Positions 27,002 through 36,380 of a stretch of DNA of 64,000 bases are shown piece by piece (the stretch's first letter is position 1; every line of letters begins with the position of its first letter). Below the pieces are notes generated by a model. The model was not told where the DNA came from, made no database searches, and saw only the letters and a list, made by a program, of their open reading frames with translations. The stretch is taken from assembly GCF_040047665.1 (NCBI RefSeq), contig NZ_CP157355.1, positions 496,001 through 560,000 on the forward strand, written 5' to 3'. Source of the stretch: Chitinibacter sp. FCG-7. GTDB lineage: Bacteria > Pseudomonadota > Gammaproteobacteria > Burkholderiales > Chitinibacteraceae. A program made the position numbers and the translations under genes.

Positions 27002-28222
27002 ATGACGCAAGAACATGCATTTATTGGACGGCAGCCCATTCTTAACCGACAACAGCAAATTATTGGCTATGAATTACTTTTCAGGCTTAATAAAGATGCG
27101 GTGAGCGCCGATTTTTCCAGCGACATGCAAGCAGGCACCAATGTGTTGGTCAATACCATTTCAAATATGGGAACTGACTGGCTTGTAGGGGACAAAATTG
27201 CGTTCATCAACGTAGCCGAATCAATGCTGGAAAGTAATTTCCTCGAGCTGTTGCAGCCACAGCGTGTAGTACTTGAGATTGTTGAGACAACTCAAAGCTC
27301 ACCTGAATTATTAAATCGGCTATCCGATTTGCGATCACAAGGCTTTGGGGTTGCTCTGGATGACTTCATCCTCACGCCTCAGACCGCATCTATGATCGAG
27401 TTTGCTAATTATGTGAAGCTTGATATTCAGCAACTTGGCATGGCGCAAGTCCCTACCATTTCCAAAGAACTGCGCAAGCATCCACTACTGCAGGTGGCAG
27501 AAAAGGTAGAAACCAAGGAAGAATTTAGACAATGCCTAGACATTGGTATGGATTGCTTCCAAGGCTATTATTTCGCCCATCCAGTCACGTTGTCAGCCAA
27601 GGTTATCAATCCTGGGTACGCCAATATCCTTAATTTGCTTAATATGCTGCGCAATAATGCAGAAATTCGCGATATTGAAAATGCACTAAAGCGTGATGTA
27701 GCACTGTCATTCAAATTGCTGCGCTATATCAATTCTGCAGGCTTTGGCCTCTCCTGTGAAATTCAATCATTCCGCCACGCTGTCACCATATTGGGGTACC
27801 AGAAACTGTATCGCTGGTTGACACTACTATTGGTAACCGCAGGTGCTGAAACAGGTTCGCCACCTGCATTATTAAAAACAGCGGTGACCCGAGGCCGATT
27901 GGTTGAATTATTAGGCGCTCATTTATTGGATGGGCAAGACAAAGATAATCTGTTTATCGTTGGGATGTTTTCATTGCTCGACGTTTTGCTTGATATGCAG
28001 ATGGATACCATCCTAGAAACTTTGATCCTGCCGGAAACAGTGAGCGATGCCTTACTCACCAGAACAGGTATTTATGGCCCCTTCCTTGAGCTCGCAGAGG
28101 CTTGTGAAGACGCAGAAATGGCAGAAGTTCCTCGCCTGTGCGAACAACTGCAAATCACACCTGAAATGCTTAATCGCGCTCATGTGCAAGCATTAAACTG
28201 GGTTGAAGAACTGGGCGTATAA
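27002..28222 (+). CDS. EAL-like/HDOD signalling protein (YuxH/CdgJ-like)
   Basis: 406-aa protein with an N-terminal EAL-like domain (about 5-200; FIGRQPILNRQQQIIGYELL, VALDDF, FQGYYFAHP) and a C-terminal HDOD domain (about 200-390; IENALKRDVALSFKLLRYIN). The catalytic E-A-L signature is replaced by E-L-L and several metal ligands seem altered, so c-di-GMP hydrolysis is doubtful. Related YuxH/CdgJ proteins affect motility. It follows cheA by 79 bases and may belong to the same late-flagellar unit, which fits a motility role. Confidence 0.85.
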   Translation: MTQEHAFIGRQPILNRQQQIIGYELLFRLNKDAVSADFSSDMQAGTNVLVNTISNMGTDWLVGDKIAFINVAESMLESNFLELLQPQRVVLEIVETTQSSPELLNRLSDLRSQGFGVALDDFILTPQTASMIEFANYVKLDIQQLGMAQVPTISKELRKHPLLQVAEKVETKEEFRQCLDIGMDCFQGYYFAHPVTLSAKVINPGYANILNLLNMLRNNAEIRDIENALKRDVALSFKLLRYINSAGFGLSCEIQSFRHAVTILGYQKLYRWLTLLLVTAGAETGSPPALLKTAVTRGRLVELLGAHLLDGQDKDNLFIVGMFSLLDVLLDMQMDTILETLILPETVSDALLTRTGIYGPFLELAEACEDAEMAEVPRLCEQLQITPEMLNRAHVQALNWVEELGV

Positions 28223-28237
28223 CACTCACAAACAGGA

Positions 28238-28268
28238 TGGCAGTCTAGTACTGATGTACTGACTGCCA
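28238..28268. other. hairpin between the EAL/HDOD gene and the next small gene
   Basis: TGGCAGTC (28238-28245) pairs with GACTGCCA (28261-28268), and inner AGTAC pairs with GTACT, leaving a 4-base loop and one bulged base. No T-run follows, so it is not a classic terminator. It could be a processing or attenuation site 20 bases before the next start. Confidence 0.55.
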
Positions 28269-28288
28269 AGCTGTTACAAGGAATTAGC

Positions 28289-28612
28289 ATGGTATTCGTC
28301 GAGCGTGATGCAAACGGTGAAATTGTCGCCATCTATCGCTCACCGCAGAATAACGCTCACGAAGAGTTGGCGCTTCATGATCCACAAATAGTTGCATTTC
28401 TGGGAGCGAGCAACAGCGACTTCAATCATTCGGATACGGCATTAATTCGGGTCATCGAAGATATTGTTGACGTCATGATTGAGAAAAACCTTCTTCGCCT
28501 TACCGACCTACCCATTGCCGCGCAGGAAAAGCTGTTATCGCGCAAAACCTTGCGTCAGCGCCTGAGCAACAGCCTTGATTTGCTGGTCGACAGCGATCAA
28601 GGCTTGCTCTGA
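28289..28612 (+). CDS. Small conserved protein downstream of the che block
   Basis: 107 aa, no named domain. It starts FVERDANGEIVAIYRSPQ and has an acidic middle (about 40-65) and a helical C-terminal half (KLLSRKTLRQRLSN). Similar short proteins are often annotated, without experimental basis, as tryptophan-synthase-beta-like. It has none of the PLP-binding features of TrpB, so that name should not be used. AAGGAAT precedes the ATG. Same direction as the che genes; function unknown. Confidence 0.7.
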   Translation: MVFVERDANGEIVAIYRSPQNNAHEELALHDPQIVAFLGASNSDFNHSDTALIRVIEDIVDVMIEKNLLRLTDLPIAAQEKLLSRKTLRQRLSNSLDLLVDSDQGLL

Positions 28613-28640
28613 ATAGGCAGATTAAATAATCTACTATTTC

Positions 28641-28991
28641 TTATTTTGCATCCCGCTGCATAAACTGATAGCGATCTTTCACTAGCTGTTCGGCAATATC
28701 CTGCTCGGAAATCGTTAGTCCAATACTACTAGCGCGGCTAATCATATCTTGCCGACACTTCACTTGAACTTCTTCTGGTGCTTGGTGTTCACCAAACATC
28801 AATTTGCCGCAGTCGGCAAGAATTTGGCTAAATTGCTCGGGATTGGCATTAAGCAGCGCATTCTGATAGCGCGGATCGGACGACTGCGCCTCTACTGCAG
28901 ATGAACCTCCGCCTTGATTTTCTGCCTTATCACCACACGCAGACAAACCCAAAAGCAAACTTGCCACTAACAAACACCGCATCAAGTGCAT
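28641..28991 (-). CDS. Small putative lipoprotein
   Basis: 116 aa. The signal peptide ends in the lipobox LSAC (Cys at about 19), so the mature protein should be lipidated and anchored to a membrane. The Asp/Lys following Cys are not decisive for sorting. Mature Cys pairs (ILADCGKL, VKCRQD) could form a disulfide. Start 28991 is chosen because GGGAGA precedes it; an in-frame upstream ATG at 29012 is less likely. Function unknown. Confidence 0.75.
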   Translation of the reverse strand: MHLMRCLLVASLLLGLSACGDKAENQGGGSSAVEAQSSDPRYQNALLNANPEQFSQILADCGKLMFGEHQAPEEVQVKCRQDMISRASSIGLTISEQDIAEQLVKDRYQFMQRDAK

Positions 28992-29174
28992 GACTTCTCC
29001 CTTTTTTATCATTTGAATTATATAAAAATACTGCAGCAGCTACGCAGAGCAACCCCGAATTAACTGCAACCTGGTTATTTGTCCGATTGTAAATCTGGTA
29101 GCCTCACTCTCGATGAATTGAACCATCTAATCTACCCGGCTGGTATCGGTACAAATCATCTGCTAGCAATAAGC

Positions 29175-31511
29175 ATGTATCTTAGCCAAATTATTCCACG
29201 GTGTATCACTGCACAGACATATTGTCTGCTTCTGACTGCATTTGTGGTCGGCGTGATGCTATGCCAGCTTCAGCACCAGCTTGTTTCATACTGGCCAATT
29301 GTCACAATTGCCTTGTTCGCGCTCCCGCTAGCGCGACTTCGCAATCCATTCATTTCACGCCCAGCACTTGCTCTTCTTGCGGCATGTGTAGGGTTTAGCT
29401 GGGCACAATGGCAAGCCCAACAGGGATTATCACAGCGAGTACCTACGACACTGATCGGGCAAACAGTGCTGCTGCGCGGTGAAATTGCCAGCATTCCTCA
29501 GCGTACTCAGTTTGGTATTCGTTTTCTGCTACATCCCGAAGCTGGAATTGGTGATATGCACTGGCAGCCTCAGTACATACAGGTCAGCGTTTACGGCAAA
29601 GCCCCTATTTTCAAAGCGGGGCAGCGCTGGCAATTTCAGGCTCGCCTCAAACCGGTACGCGGGCAAATCAATCCGGGCAGTTTTGATCTGGAGCGCTGGT
29701 TTCTGCAGCAAAACATTGCAGCGACAGCAACAAGTGCCAAAAATTTCGAAGCGCTGGAGGGTAGCAGCTGGCGTACCGGCATATTGCGACTTCGTAGTAT
29801 TTTGCTCGACAAAATTGATCGTGATCTGGGCGATCACGCCTATATCGGCGTGATCAAAGCCTTGTCGATTGGTGAACAGAGCCAGATCGGCAGCGAGCAA
29901 TGGTGGCGCTTTTCACAAACTGGCGTCGTTCACCTGATCTCGATTTCAGGCTTGCATGTCACCATGCTCGCAGCGCTGGCCGGATTTCTCACCCAACTGA
30001 TCTGGCGGCAAATTCCATTTCTACTCGACTATACCTCGGCTTATCGGGCTGGTATTATTGCAGGGGTATTGCTCGCAACACTATATTTTATAATATCGGG
30101 ATGTAGTATACCCACCCAGCGTACAATCGCCATGCTGGCTATATTTGCCATTGCACTCTGGTATCAGCGACAAATACCAGTGGCCGTCGTCTGGCTCACC
30201 GCGCTCAGTGCCGTGGTTTTACTCGATCCGCTGGCGGTGTTATCGATTGGTTTCTGGTTGTCCTTTTTGACCGTCGGTATACTTTTCTGGGCCTGCGCCA
30301 ACCGGATCTCGCCCAATCCGCGCTGGCAAGACTGGCTACGCAGCCAATGGGCAGCCACACTGGGCTCTCTGCCGCTTTTACTGGTTATTTTTGGCTATTT
30401 TCCGCTGATTTCTCCGCTTGCCAACGCCATTGCCATTCCTCTGGTGAGCTTGCTGATTACCCCACTCACCCTGATCGGCTTGTTTGATCCCAGCGGCTTT
30501 ATTCTGCAATGTGCAGCCCAGTTAATGGCCTACTGTGATCTGGTCTTGCAATATTTACTCACCCTACCCTTGGCCAGCTGGCAACATCCACCGCCGCCCC
30601 TGCTAATGCTGCCGACCGCTCTGGTCGGCATTTTAATCCTGCTACTGCCAGCGGGCTTCCCAACCCGATTAACAGGCTTGGCACTGTTGATACCGCTACT
30701 GACTTATCAGCCAGAGAAACCACGGCACGGGCACTTCCGCGCCGTGGTGCTCGATGTAGGGCAAGGGCTGGCGGTGCTAGTGCAAACACAAAATCATGCG
30801 CTGTTGTTTGACACCGGGTACATCGGCAATGCCGAGCGCGTTCTGCTACCAGCCTTTCGCTCGTTCAATATCATGCAGCTGGATACCTTGCTGCTGTCAC
30901 ACAATGACAATGATCATATTGGTGGAGCCAGCCTGCTCTTGCAGCGCTGGCCTGTCCGGCATCTGCTGCATTCTTTGCCCGACACCCATGATGTATTCAA
31001 AGTCGGGAAAACAACATCCAGCCGACGTTGTCAGGCAGGCCTGCACTGGCAGTGGGATGGGATTCAATTTGACATCCTGTGGCCGGCGCATGGCTACACA
31101 AGCAGAAATGATAATGGCCAAAGCTGCGTCTTGCGGATCAGCAATGCGCACTTTGCCATGCTGATTCCTGCCGATATTGGCAAAACCGAAGAACTTGAGC
31201 TGCTTAGTCATGAATTACTGACCAGCGACATTTTGCTGATGCCTCACCACGGCAGCAAAAGTTCTTCGTCCATTCCTTTTATCCAAGCCAGCCGGGCTAG
31301 CTATGTGGTGGCCTCGGCCGGCTTTATGAACCGCTTCTCTCATCCGCACCCCACCGTGATCAAACGCTACCAAGCCGAAAATGCCACCCTGCTCAATACC
31401 GCAGAGCTGGGTGCTGTGCATTTTGCAGTCACAAACACCATTACAGTGAAGGCAGAACGATCTATCCCCCCACACTATTGGTACACTAGCGCCAGTCAAC
31501 CGGAAAAATAA
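29175..31511 (+). CDS. comEC: ComEC/Rec2 DNA-uptake channel protein
   Basis: About 778 aa. N-terminal membrane helices and a DUF4131-type OB-like periplasmic region, the Competence domain (LISISGLHVTMLAALAGF and further helices), then a C-terminal metallo-beta-lactamase-like domain (about 540-770) with DVGQGLAVLV, LLFDTG, SHNDNDHIGGA and LMPHHGSKSSS. ComEC carries single-stranded DNA across the inner membrane during transformation. The frame is open back to a TTG at 29079; ATG 29175 gives the usual length and is preferred, though its ribosome-binding site is weak. The gene is intact, so natural competence is possible if other com/pil genes exist. Confidence 0.92.
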   Translation: MYLSQIIPRCITAQTYCLLLTAFVVGVMLCQLQHQLVSYWPIVTIALFALPLARLRNPFISRPALALLAACVGFSWAQWQAQQGLSQRVPTTLIGQTVLLRGEIASIPQRTQFGIRFLLHPEAGIGDMHWQPQYIQVSVYGKAPIFKAGQRWQFQARLKPVRGQINPGSFDLERWFLQQNIAATATSAKNFEALEGSSWRTGILRLRSILLDKIDRDLGDHAYIGVIKALSIGEQSQIGSEQWWRFSQTGVVHLISISGLHVTMLAALAGFLTQLIWRQIPFLLDYTSAYRAGIIAGVLLATLYFIISGCSIPTQRTIAMLAIFAIALWYQRQIPVAVVWLTALSAVVLLDPLAVLSIGFWLSFLTVGILFWACANRISPNPRWQDWLRSQWAATLGSLPLLLVIFGYFPLISPLANAIAIPLVSLLITPLTLIGLFDPSGFILQCAAQLMAYCDLVLQYLLTLPLASWQHPPPPLLMLPTALVGILILLLPAGFPTRLTGLALLIPLLTYQPEKPRHGHFRAVVLDVGQGLAVLVQTQNHALLFDTGYIGNAERVLLPAFRSFNIMQLDTLLLSHNDNDHIGGASLLLQRWPVRHLLHSLPDTHDVFKVGKTTSSRRCQAGLHWQWDGIQFDILWPAHGYTSRNDNGQSCVLRISNAHFAMLIPADIGKTEELELLSHELLTSDILLMPHHGSKSSSSIPFIQASRASYVVASAGFMNRFSHPHPTVIKRYQAENATLLNTAELGAVHFAVTNTITVKAERSIPPHYWYTSASQPEK

Positions 31512-31512
31512 T

Positions 31513-32304
31513 ATGCAAATCACACTGTCTGCGCTTTATCGCTACCCGCTCAAATCAGGTCAGGCACAAGTGCTCAGGCACAGCCTGGTGAGCCCGGAAG
31601 GCTTGGCGCTGGATCGGGAATGGATGGTGGCCACACCGGAAGGGCAATACATTACCGCCCGTACCCACCCACAGCTGGTTCTGGTCAAAGCCGAGCCTTG
31701 CGATAGCGGAATTACCTTCAGCGCACCAGGGATGAATGATATTTTCACGCCATTGTCAGCCTTTGCTGCGCAGCAGCAAGCCGATGTCTGGGAAAACACG
31801 TTTTCCGCCCGCAGCGGTGCTCAGGAGCTCAATCACTGGATTTCAGCCTATCTGGAGCAAACAGCAATCATAATGTGGACAGGGCTGGAGCCGCATCGGC
31901 GCGTCAAAAATCACCCCGATGTCCCCATCCGTTTTGTCGATGGCTATCCGCTGCTACTCATCAGCGAAGGCTCTTTGGCAGAACTGACCCGGCAAGCACG
32001 GCAGGATTTTTCCATGCTGCGCTTTCGGCCCAATCTGGTCATCCGTAATGCAGAGGCCTTTGCCGAAGATCAGTGGCGGCGCATCCGGATTGGCGAGGTC
32101 ATTTTCGAGCTGGTCAAACCCTGCGAGCGCTGTGTCCTGACCATCATCGACCCGGACACTGCCGAGAAATCACCGCAGCAGGAACCACTGCGCACACTGG
32201 CCAAATTCAGAAAATTTCCCGCTGGCGTGCTATTTGGACAAAACATGATTGCTCGCAGCACTGGCGAGCTGCGGCTTGGTATGGCGGTTGAGGTACTTGA
32301 TTAA
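31513..32304 (+). CDS. MOSC-domain protein (YcbX/mARC-like)
   Basis: 263-aa protein with an N-terminal MOSC beta-barrel (about 1-115; LYRYPLKSGQAQ, LALDREWMVA) and a C-terminal MOSC domain (about 120-260; the conserved KPCERCVLTIIDP contains the Cys that binds molybdenum cofactor in YcbX/mARC). It lacks the ferredoxin extension of E. coli YcbX. Such enzymes reduce N-hydroxylated compounds such as 6-hydroxylaminopurine. It starts one base after the comEC stop and is thus likely co-transcribed with it. Confidence 0.85.
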   Translation: MQITLSALYRYPLKSGQAQVLRHSLVSPEGLALDREWMVATPEGQYITARTHPQLVLVKAEPCDSGITFSAPGMNDIFTPLSAFAAQQQADVWENTFSARSGAQELNHWISAYLEQTAIIMWTGLEPHRRVKNHPDVPIRFVDGYPLLLISEGSLAELTRQARQDFSMLRFRPNLVIRNAEAFAEDQWRRIRIGEVIFELVKPCERCVLTIIDPDTAEKSPQQEPLRTLAKFRKFPAGVLFGQNMIARSTGELRLGMAVEVLD

Positions 32305-32305
32305 A

Positions 32306-32352
32306 ACTGTCTTTATAGTGGGATGCCTGGAGCAACTCCAGCTGCAGACAGT
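32306..32352. terminator. hairpin after the MOSC gene
   Basis: Inner CTGGAG-caa-CTCCAG (32327-32341) inside an outer pair ACTGTCT (32306-32312)/AGACAGT (32346-32352). No clean T-run follows. Its position right after the stop codon and before convergent genes suggests a termination or RNA-stabilising role. Confidence 0.45.
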
Positions 32353-32359
32353 AAATTAA

Positions 32360-32408
32360 GGGTATACGCTTGTAGGATAAATACCCATTATCCTACAGAC
32401 ATATACCC
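32360..32408. repeat. GGGTAT-bounded inverted repeat, copy 3
   Basis: GGGTATA (32360-32366) and TATACCC (32402-32408) bound a perfect 10-bp inner stem (TGTAGGATAA 32371-32380, TTATCCTACA 32388-32397) with a 7-base loop that itself contains ATACCC. It sits between convergent MOSC and VOC genes, 11 bases before the VOC stop. Confidence 0.75.
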
Positions 32409-32418
32409 CCACTAAAAA

Positions 32419-32817
32419 TCAATCCAGAGGAAACTGCGGATTCCAGGCCACTTCCCATAAATGCCCATCCGGGTCGGCAAAATAGCCCGCATAGCCGCCC
32501 CAATACACAGCTTGCCCCGGCTTGATCAGCTGACCACCACCATGCGCAGCCATCGCGAGCAGTTCATCCACCTCAGCTGGGCTGCGTACATTATGCGCCA
32601 GTGCAATCCCGCGAAAGCCGCTACCCGCCTCTGCCACACCAGCATCAGCGGCCAGCAGCTGGCGAGGAAACAGCGCCAGACGCATCGCGCCAAAATTGAA
32701 AAATACAACTTCATCCAGCACCTGATGCGGCACCAGACCCAGCGTATCGCGGTAAAACGCCAGCGATACCGCCAGATCGGCGACGCCCAGTGTGATAAAG
32801 CTGACGCGCGGCTCCAT
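32419..32817 (-). CDS. VOC (glyoxalase/bleomycin resistance-like) protein
   Basis: 132-aa protein of the vicinal-oxygen-chelate fold with two beta-alpha-beta-beta-beta repeats: FITLGVADLAVSLAFYRDTL at the start and YFADPDGHLWEVAWNP at the end. The latter has the metal-binding His/Glu pattern of the family. The substrate cannot be predicted. Its ATG overlaps the cheR stop by one base (TAATG), so translation is coupled to cheR, which is an odd partner. Confidence 0.82.
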   Translation of the reverse strand: MEPRVSFITLGVADLAVSLAFYRDTLGLVPHQVLDEVVFFNFGAMRLALFPRQLLAADAGVAEAGSGFRGIALAHNVRSPAEVDELLAMAAHGGGQLIKPGQAVYWGGYAGYFADPDGHLWEVAWNPQFPLD

Positions 32818-33632
32818 TAGCGCTTGGCCAGCTCGTAGACCGTTTTACCCTGCAATTTGAAAAACTCGGCTGCATGATAAAGATTTTCCGAATGCCCGAC
32901 GTAGAGTAAGCCCTCAGGCTTCATCAGCGGAGCAAAACGCTGCAAGATCTTGTACTGCGTTTCCTTGTCGAAATAAATCATCACATTGCGACAGAAAATA
33001 GCATCAAACGGCCCACGCACCGACCAGTTGGGCTCAATCAGATTCAGCCGCCGGAAAGTAATCATATCGCGCAGCTCCTGCTTGAGCTGGTAGCGGCCAT
33101 CGGGCTGAACGTTGAAAAAGCGCGAGACGCGCTGTGGCGACATTTTTTTGACTTCTTCGGCCGGATAAATGCCCAGACGACCCTTTTCCAGCACATTGGT
33201 ATCCAGATCCGTGGCGATAATCTTGACGGGTGGACGCAGGGTATCGAAGGCCTCGCAGGCGGTGATGGCGAGCGAATAAGGCTCCTCTCCCGTGCTGGCC
33301 GCCGAACACCAGATACTGAATGTGGCGCAACGCTGCTCCTTAAGATAACGCGCCAGAATGTCGAAATGATGCGCTTCACGGAAAAACGAGGTGAGGTTAG
33401 TCGTCATCGAGTTGGTAAACAACTCGAATTCTTTCGGGTCACCGCGCTCCAGCACATGCAGATATTGCTGAAACGTTTTCAGATTGAGCGCGCGAAGGCG
33501 TTTGGCCAAACGCCCATAGACCATATCGTGCTTGGATTCGGATAAAGCGATGCCCGCGTAGTTGTAAATCATGGTCCGTACTTTTTCAAAGTCGGCATGG
33601 GTAAATTCAAATTCTCGATTCAATGGCAGCAT
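32817..33632 (-). CDS. cheR: Chemoreceptor methyltransferase CheR
   Basis: 271-aa SAM-dependent methyltransferase that methylates glutamates of chemoreceptors for adaptation. N-terminal CheR helical domain (about 5-75; FEFTHADFEKVRTMIYNYAG), then the Rossmann domain with SAASTGEEPYSLAI (SAM-binding), ATDLDTNVL and IFCRNVMIYFD. ATG 33632 is chosen with GGGAAAG upstream; an in-frame TTG at 33644 is less likely. It lies 6 kb from the che operon and no cheB is seen in the window. Confidence 0.92.
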   Translation of the reverse strand: MLPLNREFEFTHADFEKVRTMIYNYAGIALSESKHDMVYGRLAKRLRALNLKTFQQYLHVLERGDPKEFELFTNSMTTNLTSFFREAHHFDILARYLKEQRCATFSIWCSAASTGEEPYSLAITACEAFDTLRPPVKIIATDLDTNVLEKGRLGIYPAEEVKKMSPQRVSRFFNVQPDGRYQLKQELRDMITFRRLNLIEPNWSVRGPFDAIFCRNVMIYFDKETQYKILQRFAPLMKPEGLLYVGHSENLYHAAEFFKLQGKTVYELAKR

Positions 33633-33683
33633 GGACTTTCCCAATTCTTTAAGCGGCAGTAGTTCAGGATAGACTAAAGTCTT

Positions 33684-35207
33684 TTACAAGTTCAATTCCT
33701 GCCAGATTGCGTCAATCCGCGCCACGGCAGCCGGATCACGTGCGATCACCCTGCCCCACTCGCGGCTGGTTTCGCCCGGCATTTTATTGGTCGCATCCAA
33801 GCCCATTTTGCCGCCCAGCCCCGAAATCGGGCTGGCAAAGTCAAGATAATCAATCGGCGTATGCTCGACCAAGGTCGTATCGCGCACCGGGTCCATGCGC
33901 GTGGTAATCGCCCAGATCACTTCTTTCCAATCGCGGCAATCGACGTCGTCATCGACAATCACGATGTACTTGGTGTACATAAACTGGCGCAGGAACGACC
34001 ACACACCAAACATCACGCGCTTGGCATGCCCCGGATATTGTTTTTTGATCGAGACAATCGCCATCCGGTAGCTGCAGCCTTCGGGCGGCAGATAAAAGTC
34101 AACGATTTCCGGAAACTGCTTTTGCAGAATCGGTACAAACACTTCATTGAGCGCAACGCCCAGAATCGCCGGCTCATCGGGCGGTTTGCCAGTGTAGGTG
34201 CTGTGGTAAATCGGATCGGGCCGCGTGGTGATACGTTCCACTTCAAAGACTGGGAACCAGTCTTGCTCGTTGTAATAACCGGTGTGGTCGCCATACGGAC
34301 CTTCCAAAGCATGCAAGAAGCCACCGACCTCTTTCATCGGCACACCGTGCTCGGAAACGCCAACGTAGCCCGTTTCGCACGGTTTCAGTACACCCTCAAG
34401 CACAATTTCAGCCGTGGCCGGCACTTGCAGATCGGAACCGATGCAGCGAACCAATTCGGTTTTGCTACCGCGTAACAGGCCGGCAAACTGATATTCACTC
34501 AAAGTATCGGGCACCGGCGTCACCGCGCCGAGGATTGTGGCCGGATCGCAGCCCAGAACGACAGCGACCGGATAAGGCTGACCCGGATTTTGTTTCGCAT
34601 GCTCACGGAAATCGAGCGCACCGCCACGATGCGCCAGCCAGCGCATAATCACCTGATTTTTGCCAATCACTTGCTGGCGATAAATCCCCAGATTCTGGCG
34701 CTTTTTATTCGGCCCGCGCGTGACCACCAGACCCCAGGTAATCAGTGGCGCAATGTCGCCCGGCCAGCAATGCTGGATTGGAATTACGCCCAGATCGACA
34801 TCCGGGCCTTCAATCACGATGTCCTGACAGATGCCTTTGCGCACTTCCTTGGGTGCCATATTGAGCACCTGTTTCAAGAGCGGCAGCTTTTCCCACGCAT
34901 CGCGAAAACCTTTGGGCGGCTCGGGCTCTTTCAGATACGCCAGCGTCTGACCAATTTCGCGCAGCGCCGAGACATCCTGCGCGCCCATTCCCAGCGCCAC
35001 ACGGCGCGGCGTGCCGAACAGATTGCCCAGCACCGGCATACTGTAGCCGGGTACGTTCTCGAACAGCACAGCAGGCCCTGCATTGCGCAAGATACGGTCA
35101 CATAATTCAGTCATTTCCAGCTTGGCGGACACCGGCGTTTGAATTCGTTTCAGCTCGCCTTGCGCTTCAAGTTGCGACATAAAATCGCGCAAATCACGGT
35201 ATTTCAT
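33684..35207 (-). CDS. ubiD: 3-octaprenyl-4-hydroxybenzoate carboxy-lyase UbiD
   Basis: 507-aa prenylated-FMN-dependent decarboxylase acting after UbiA in ubiquinone synthesis. Seen: [20 protein letters not shown] at the start, [20 protein letters not shown] and the HRGGALDF region that contact prFMN/Mn, and the C-terminal [20 protein letters not shown]. Length is normal (E. coli 497). It should depend on UbiX, which is not in the window. A terminator separates it from the mutarotase gene upstream. Confidence 0.95.
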   Translation of the reverse strand: MKYRDLRDFMSQLEAQGELKRIQTPVSAKLEMTELCDRILRNAGPAVLFENVPGYSMPVLGNLFGTPRRVALGMGAQDVSALREIGQTLAYLKEPEPPKGFRDAWEKLPLLKQVLNMAPKEVRKGICQDIVIEGPDVDLGVIPIQHCWPGDIAPLITWGLVVTRGPNKKRQNLGIYRQQVIGKNQVIMRWLAHRGGALDFREHAKQNPGQPYPVAVVLGCDPATILGAVTPVPDTLSEYQFAGLLRGSKTELVRCIGSDLQVPATAEIVLEGVLKPCETGYVGVSEHGVPMKEVGGFLHALEGPYGDHTGYYNEQDWFPVFEVERITTRPDPIYHSTYTGKPPDEPAILGVALNEVFVPILQKQFPEIVDFYLPPEGCSYRMAIVSIKKQYPGHAKRVMFGVWSFLRQFMYTKYIVIVDDDVDCRDWKEVIWAITTRMDPVRDTTLVEHTPIDYLDFASPISGLGGKMGLDATNKMPGETSREWGRVIARDPAAVARIDAIWQELNL

Positions 35208-35222
35208 CGTTATGCATCCAAA

Positions 35223-35250
35223 AAAAACGCCCGTTCAGGCGGGCGTTTTT
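35223..35250. terminator. rho-independent terminator between mutarotase gene and ubiD
   Basis: An 11-bp stem AAAAACGCCCG (35223-35233)/CGGGCGTTTTT (35240-35250) with a 6-base loop, T-rich on both strands. It ends the minus-strand mutarotase transcript (stop at 35278) before ubiD begins at 35207. Confidence 0.9.
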
Positions 35251-35277
35251 AACTATCAATGGTCGAAAAAAAGCCGC

Positions 35278-36177
35278 TTAACGCACTTCGGACAGCGTCA
35301 TCACCGCGCTAAAGCGCGAGTGAGGTGCAATCGTGAGCGCATTGTCAAAGACATCTCCGCGCTCAACGCAGACAAATTGCTGACGGTGCTCAAGCACATC
35401 CTGCATTTTGTCGGCATGATCGCCCGGATTCCAAACAATCGCGCTATGCGCTGAGCTACTAATTTTAATCTGGCGCGCGCCATCAATAATGGTTTGCAGC
35501 TCAGGCACATCAAGATACACACGGTCGGTCGCACCTGATAATTGCAGCGTTTCGGCCTGATAACGGCGGGTGATTTCGCCGATGGTATCAACGTAAGTCA
35601 GGTTTTCCAGACCCTGAATCGGGGACAGGGTATAGTCCGCAACCGCAAAGTAGGTATGAAATGCGTAGGTAAACGGGGCGGGGGTATTACTCAGATTGTC
35701 AACATTCAAGGTCAGCTTCAGCTCACGGCCCACTTCAATCTGCAGCTCAAAGCGGAATTCATGAGGCCACATCGCCAGTGTGCCAGCATTGCTGCTGAGG
35801 CTAACGATCAGCAAGGTTGAGCCATCGGCCTGATTGCTCACTTGCTCCAATACCCAGTCGCTAGTGCGCGCAAAACCATGTGACTGCAGGCCATCCGGAT
35901 GACCGCCAAACCACGGTAGACACAGTGGAATACCGCCACGCACCGCCTTGCCCTGCTCAAAATGAGCCAGTGGTGATAACCATAAAATCTCTTCCCCAGC
36001 AGCAGGGACAAATGACAGCAAATGAGCACCCTGCAGCGTAAAAATGGCCGAGCACAGCGCATTCTCAACGACCACCACGGGCAGGCCTTCGCCAGTATGG
36101 GTAAAACAATCAGCCGATGACTTGATACTGACACCTTGTGCGCCAGACAAAATCGCTGAATAGTCGGTATTGCTCAT
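35278..36177 (-). CDS. D-hexose-6-phosphate mutarotase (YeaD-like)
   Basis: 299-aa aldose-1-epimerase-superfamily protein of the YeaD type, which interconverts alpha and beta anomers of hexose 6-phosphates. Seen: GAHLLSFVPAAGEEILWLSP, KAVRGGIPLCLPWFGGHP, SHGFART with the catalytic His, FTYAFHTYFAV and the C-terminal VCVERGDV with the catalytic-Glu region. Cytosolic. A 203-bp upstream region (36178-36380) separates it from the next gene and presumably holds its promoter; I see no gene there. Confidence 0.88.
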   Translation of the reverse strand: MSNTDYSAILSGAQGVSIKSSADCFTHTGEGLPVVVVENALCSAIFTLQGAHLLSFVPAAGEEILWLSPLAHFEQGKAVRGGIPLCLPWFGGHPDGLQSHGFARTSDWVLEQVSNQADGSTLLIVSLSSNAGTLAMWPHEFRFELQIEVGRELKLTLNVDNLSNTPAPFTYAFHTYFAVADYTLSPIQGLENLTYVDTIGEITRRYQAETLQLSGATDRVYLDVPELQTIIDGARQIKISSSAHSAIVWNPGDHADKMQDVLEHRQQFVCVERGDVFDNALTIAPHSRFSAVMTLSEVR

Positions 36178-36380
36178 TGTGTATTCGCTCCTGAATTCAA
36201 GCCGCTATTTTAATGCATTTCTGCCGCTGCACTATTGAATCAGCACAATAAATTGCGCAGCCTTCTGCCACGGTGGGCGGCCAGCGCACAGATGCCCGGA
36301 TTAATCTAAGAGAGATCGCAATACAGGGATTTTGTTGCGCTGGGGAGAGCCTTGAGCCGCCAATAAAGATCTGCGGCTGA

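Noticed and set aside
28289-28612. Tryptophan synthase beta-like label for the 107-aa protein
   Set aside because: No PLP-binding lysine region and far too short for TrpB.
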